Of a stretch of 64,000 nt of DNA, positions 59,774 through 64,000 are shown piece after piece; position 1 is the stretch's first letter; each line of letters opens with the position of its first letter. The notes below the pieces were generated by a model, which was given only the letters and a program-made list of their open reading frames with translations, made no database searches and was not told the origin of the DNA. The DNA comes from Hypericum androsaemum (lineage: Eukaryota; Streptophyta; Magnoliopsida; Malpighiales; Hypericaceae): assembly GCA_963995505.1 (NCBI GenBank), contig OZ023183.1, positions 17,542,671-17,606,670 of the forward strand, given 5' to 3'. The translations under genes and the position numbers were made by a program.

Positions 59774-61151
59774 ATGGCCTCGACGGTGTCGTTCACGGAG
59801 TTTCCGGATGACGTCCAGGTGAGCATCCTGTCGTTCCTGGCGGCGGACGAGGTGTCCAGCTTCTGCTGCACCTCGAAACGCTTCGCTGAGCTCTACAGGG
59901 ACGGAGGAAGCAAGCTCTGGCACTCCCTCTGCGAGCGCCGGTGGGGCCCGCGCACGTGCATCCCCCAGTGGGGCCAGGGCCACGTCCCCTTCAAGCTCCT
60001 CTACTCCACCCTCCACCGCTGGGATCGCCTCCTCGGCTTCTGGCGCCGCTGCGGCGGGTCCCACACCTCCCCCCGATCCCCCGCGCTTCTCTTCTTCGAG
60101 TGGGGCCCGCGGTACCTGTCCGGCTCCCGGATCCTCCCCGCCGAGGACGGCAGTTACCAGGTCGTCAAGACGCCGTTCCTCTGGATGGGGATCTCCCCCG
60201 AGGGCCGGGCGGTTTGCTACCTGGACCCCGACGGGGACGCCGCCGCCGGCGACCAGCTGGTGTTCTCCGACGCGGATTCCGACCTCGATCTGGTCCCGGT
60301 CAATGTTGACTTCATCGGGATGACGCATCTTAGGATCGAGGAGGACGCTGGGTTCAGCTACGCGGCTAGGGCTGGCGGCGGGGAGGACGGGAACAGTAGC
60401 AACGGGGAGGAGGGCGGCGGCTCGCCGGAGGAGAAGCTGGAGATATATCAGTACTACGCGAATCGCGGGAGCCCCGGGGCGTTGAGGAGGCAGAGGAAGA
60501 GGGGGAAGGACCGTCTTAGGCGGCTTCTGCGGTGGGAGACTGAGCATTTCTTGAAGATCGTTGATTCGTCCCCCACCCCGGCCCGCCCTCTCCAGGGCCT
60601 CTGGAAGGTCAGTGTGATGCTTAGATACTCTCTATCTAGAACGAGAAATAGGACATTGCCCTTACTTGGAATAATTTCTGGTTTCTATGGTATGGCAGGG
60701 GATATGTGAGGGTCTGAAGTTGGAATTTTACCTGGTTACTTACGATGGAGCGGGACTCTCCTGCCGAAGGGTAGGGGACTTGTCTGAGCGTCTCGTTAGT
60801 AGCATACCTGTGTTTTGGACCTCAAATCCTGCGCTCATGAACTGCCCGTTGTCGCCCGAAGATGCACTTATTTACGATAGCAGGATACATCTTCGGTCTC
60901 CGTCTGGGGGATACCGTGAGACTGCTCATGAGGCGGTTACGCACTTCATGAACATCAACTCAAGTTATGATCTAGTTCTTCCAGGCTTGGTCGAAGCTGC
61001 CATGAATCCGTGGCATGTTGAGGGTAGGATTTGGCAGTACAGGAATGGGACATTTGGTTTTGGTTTTCTCAGGGACAACTTCATCGTTGACCTGAGGCAC
61101 ATTGCCCAGAATGGCTGTCTTCTGGATATTTCGGGACCTTGTGGTGACTGA
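59774..61151 (+). CDS. F-box protein, At3g12350 type
   Basis: Two exons, 59774-60607 and 60699-61151, giving 428 aa. An N-terminal F-box at about residues 7-48 (FPDDVQVSILSFLAADEVSS, then SKRF) should bind SKP1 in an SCF E3 ubiquitin ligase. The rest matches the Arabidopsis At3g12350 type: RWG...WGQGHVPFKLLYSTL, FFEWGPRYLSGSRI, FLWMGISPEGR, LQGLWKGICEGLKLEFYLV, VFWTSNP, then MNPWHVEGRIWQYRNGTFGF, GFLRDNFIVDL. A disordered Gly/Glu/Ser linker sits at about 195-225. The substrate is unknown. The first exon is markedly GC-rich compared with its surroundings. Confidence 0.93.
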
Positions 61152-62682
61152 TGCTCGATTGTAGAATTGCCTTTTCTGCTGTGTATAAATATGAATTAGT
61201 ATCCAGTTGCCAGAATCCTCAATTGCATTGTGTACTATTGTATTTCTGAACAAATAATTACATTTATTAATGTAATTAAAATGACCATTTGGTATTAGCT
61301 TTTTCTTGTTTTGCTGGCTCCTTCTTCTTCGAGCAAGGCGTGGAGATAAATTCTCTAATTTGAAATCGTAGACAGGCTGATGTTTTTCTTGAGCTTCAAC
61401 AGTCATTTTTTTCAAAAGCTTAAAGAAAGCTCTCTCTTCTAGTAGCTTGGCTACCGGCTTCGTCTGGTTTCCAAATTGGATGTTGGAATCCAGCATGCGG
61501 AGTGATGTGCAGACCGAAAAGGTCGCCACAGCTATTGTTTCTGCAGCTGTGACTTGTAGGCTGCAGAGTTCTGCTGTACATATCAGCAGAATTAAAATAA
61601 AGGTGGAAATGCTCCTAGAACATGATTGAACATGAATTAATGATAATAAGCAGTGTTGCATCTTTGTTTGTGATTTGGGATTAGCTTTGATAAGGATCCG
61701 AAGCTGACTCATACTTGTTAGCTAGTTTTTCATCTGTAAATAGTTGAAACTGTGGTGATCATATGCCGGCCAGCAGTTCCATAGGCTGTTTGCTTGGGAT
61801 GCCATTACTGTGTTTTGATAATGAATGAAGATTGTTTGCCCAGGAACAAGCAGATGACGACTTAGAGACGGTCATAATGCCATTTGGATCATTCAAAACA
61901 ATCAAGGTAACCAAATTCAGATCCCTGAAGTTTATTTTACCTGATTTTGATTCGTCATTACTTTAGTAGTTTATGTGAACCAACTGATCCCAATTATTTT
62001 CATGCATGTATGACCTCACTATGGTTTCTAACTATCATGCAGTAATTTTGTAGTTTTCAGTGTGCTGTATTGCGCCATCCTCTAAGCCATTGTTGCAGAA
62101 TAGAGATCAATGGAGGCGAATTGCTATGTTTTCCACGAGCCGTGTGTTCTGTAAACCTGTTTTGGTATGTAAGATCAGTAACATCAATAGCTAGACTAGA
62201 GCTGTGTGTAGTTCCCTGATTCATCCATCCAACGATCGAGCTTTTTAGTACCACGATTATCATTCTTAGGGGATCTGTTTCTTCGCTTGATCAAAAAAGA
62301 AATAGGTGTTTGGAAATCTCCTGTTGAAACTGTTTTGGGTTACACATGGTAGGTTTTTCTTTCACTGGTGAGCAAACAAGTTGCAATTGGTAATATCTAA
62401 CATGTGAAATTCCCCACCATCTTATAACATGTTCATACGATGACATGCATCTCACGTTGCACATTTTTGTCCATCATATCATATTATATACCAACTCTTA
62501 ATAGGAATTGCATCCAATGTGTCAAAAACCAAAAAGTTGAGCAATTGAAAAGAAAGCCACAAACTTGAAGTACAATGGTGGGGGACACATCCATTCTTGA
62601 GCTCAAAGCCAAATCCAAATGTTGCCCATTGGAGTGGGTTCTGAATGGTAAATCCTGATGATAAACCTTTAGCTTGAACACA
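61152..62682. other. 3' flanks of the F-box gene and WLIM1
   Basis: Contains the F-box 3' UTR and the WLIM1 3' UTR (minus strand). A segment near 61843-61902 has a splice-like look (ending aaggtaacc) but no family match. No gene supported. Confidence 0.4.
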
Positions 62683-63953
62683 TTATGACTCGGCGGATAC
62701 GTCTCTGGAGTCTAGTTTTCCATTGATTGGAACCTTCGTCCCATCACCCTCTAACTGGCTCAGATTTCCCTTTTCCTTAATTAGTTGGTTGTGGTGATGC
62801 TTGCAGTAGAGTCGACCCTCATGAGCAATATAGTTGGAAGGGCTAATTGTGCATCCTCCATGAATGCATTTGAAGCAGCTTTTGTGGTAAGGAGTTCCGT
62901 TCACAGTAACCTGTTGATCACGAAGACGGGAATAATAGTTGGTATTTCAGTGAGCAAATCTCATCAATTGGTTTAATATGAACAGAAAGCTATGGCATTT
63001 AAGTACATACACTAGCAATGATCTTACCCTCTCAGTTGGGTAGGCAGTGTTTTTGCATCCAAAACATTTATCTCTTGTTCCAGCAAACATGCCCGAGACT
63101 TTGGCTGATGCAGGTTTCTGTTTGAAAAAGAAGTTTCCATGTCAGAGGTGACTACAAAAGTTTGAGAGGTGATTCCCGGAAATACCTCGCCATCGGCAGG
63201 TTTCGCAGGCTTAGCAATTTTCGGAGTACCTAGATGGAAAATAGGATGTACAAGTAGAAGTTAATGCTGATGTTCTATGAGAAATAATATGTCATCAAAG
63301 GGTGTTCCTTACCCTCAAAGCTTTTGTCGAGACTGCCAGTCCTTTTAAACAGCTGATCGAAGTGTGGCCGGCAGTATAGAACCCCTTCAAAGGAGTTGTA
63401 ATTGCTAAGCTGCGTAAATACTACGAATATCAGTGAATTTGCAACAGAAAACTGCAGAAAGTGCAACTTGAATTGACTTTCCCTTTTCCCTAATCTACCA
63501 TTTAATGATGACCGAATATGTAGCAGATATATTGAAGTAATATTGCAAACTTTTAGGTGTGCTATGTATTAAGACATCTGTTTTGATCAGATTTGTGCAG
63601 ATCCGGTGTGTTGAGCACTAGATCCTCGAATGAAGGTTGCTAAGAGAAGGAGACAAGTCGCTAGTGGGTTCTCTACACCTTACAATGGGAAAGCTGCATA
63701 AAATTTGACTACCCAGTAACTGTGGCTTGCTAAGGAACAGATCAAGATTATCGACAGATCTTCGGATACATATTTGCTAAACAAGCAAAAGATTGACCAA
63801 GAGGGTCAAGTATCTCACCTTCAGCGTTCCGTTGCAGTGATGGCACCGGAAGCAGGCCTTGTGATACACGCGATTATCTGCAGTTAACTTATCCACAAGG
63901 TACACCGTCTTGTCGCACGCCATACACTTCTGGCTCGTTCCTGCAAAAGCCAT
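62683..63953 (-). CDS. WLIM1: LIM-domain actin-bundling protein WLIM1
   Basis: Five exons: 63819-63953, 63313-63409, 63186-63229, 63028-63117, 62683-62910, joining to 197 aa (Arabidopsis WLIM1 is about 190). Two LIM domains coordinate zinc. The first starts C..C at 10-13 (KCMACDKTVYLVDKLTADN) and runs through CFRCHHCNGTL and CRPHFDQ. The second starts KCFGCKNTAYPTERVTVNG and ends YCKHHHNQL. The inter-LIM linker is Lys/Pro-rich. Plant LIM proteins of this type bind and bundle actin filaments, and some also act in the nucleus. Start MAFAGTSQKCMACDK and the IKEKGNLSQLEG tail are WLIM1-like. All expected Cys/His appear present. Confidence 0.95.
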
Positions 63954-64000
63954 TGCTTTAGATCCTCACCAAAACGACGTTGGCTCGAGTTTTTGTTCTC

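Noticed and set aside
59705..60547. 280-codon minus-strand ORF
   Set aside because: Antisense of the GC-rich first exon of the F-box gene.
60972..61712. 246-codon minus-strand ORF
   Set aside because: Overlaps the F-box second exon antisense and 3' UTR; no family features.

Overview
The window is nuclear DNA of a flowering plant, most likely a eudicot. Every gene is split by GT-AG introns, intergenic DNA is AT-rich and full of transposon debris, and the proteins belong to plant families (ECA3-type Ca2+ pump, WLIM1, SOFL, NAT, EXO70, SCPL, DUF7950, an At3g12350-type F-box protein). I cannot name the species. Nine protein-coding genes are supported. Exon joins were worked out by hand from splice signals, reading phase and family conservation. 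ECA3 (34 exons, 1002 aa) and NAT (14 exons, 599 aa) reconstruct as unbroken frames of the expected length.

Layout. 1-3001 (+): the C-terminal 349 residues of a serine carboxypeptidase-like (SCPL) protein whose 5' part lies outside the window. 3681-17126 (-): complete ECA3, convergent with SCPL. 17.5-23.9 kb: repeats, including a LINE nested in a LINE, a solo LTR with five G-boxes, a small terminal-inverted-repeat element with a 22-bp minisatellite, and a 5S-like TRIM remnant. 23943-24928 (-): a SOFL gene. 25-34.7 kb: AT-rich DNA, a decayed Ty3-like LTR element and a decayed LINE ORF1. 34712-37766 (-): a nucleobase-ascorbate transporter with an odd Gly-rich N-terminus. 38.2-42.2 kb: a foldback repeat and a single-exon repeat protein of 578 aa (-). 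42.2-51 kb: repeats, including a PDX1-like gene fragment and two MULE-type foldback elements loaded with CCT microsatellites. 51015-52013 (+): a DUF7950 protein with a DLNxxP motif. 52.7-54.4 kb: a second ACCAATAT-repeat element. 55686-58291 (+): an EXO70 exocyst subunit. 58.6-59.2 kb: a 5'-truncated LINE with an 18-bp target duplication. 59774-61151 (+): the F-box gene. 62683-63953 (-): WLIM1.

The genes form no operon or pathway cluster; each is an independent transcription unit. Several act in endomembrane traffic or cell architecture (ECA3, EXO70, WLIM1), but linkage here is ordinary. The most unusual content is in the repeats. One MULE-like foldback family has four copies, three with exact 9-bp target duplications, and two of these carry CCT arrays of about 300-480 bp with different higher-order units. 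A second family is built around ACCAATAT repeats. Simple repeats appear to be carried inside mobile elements in this genome.
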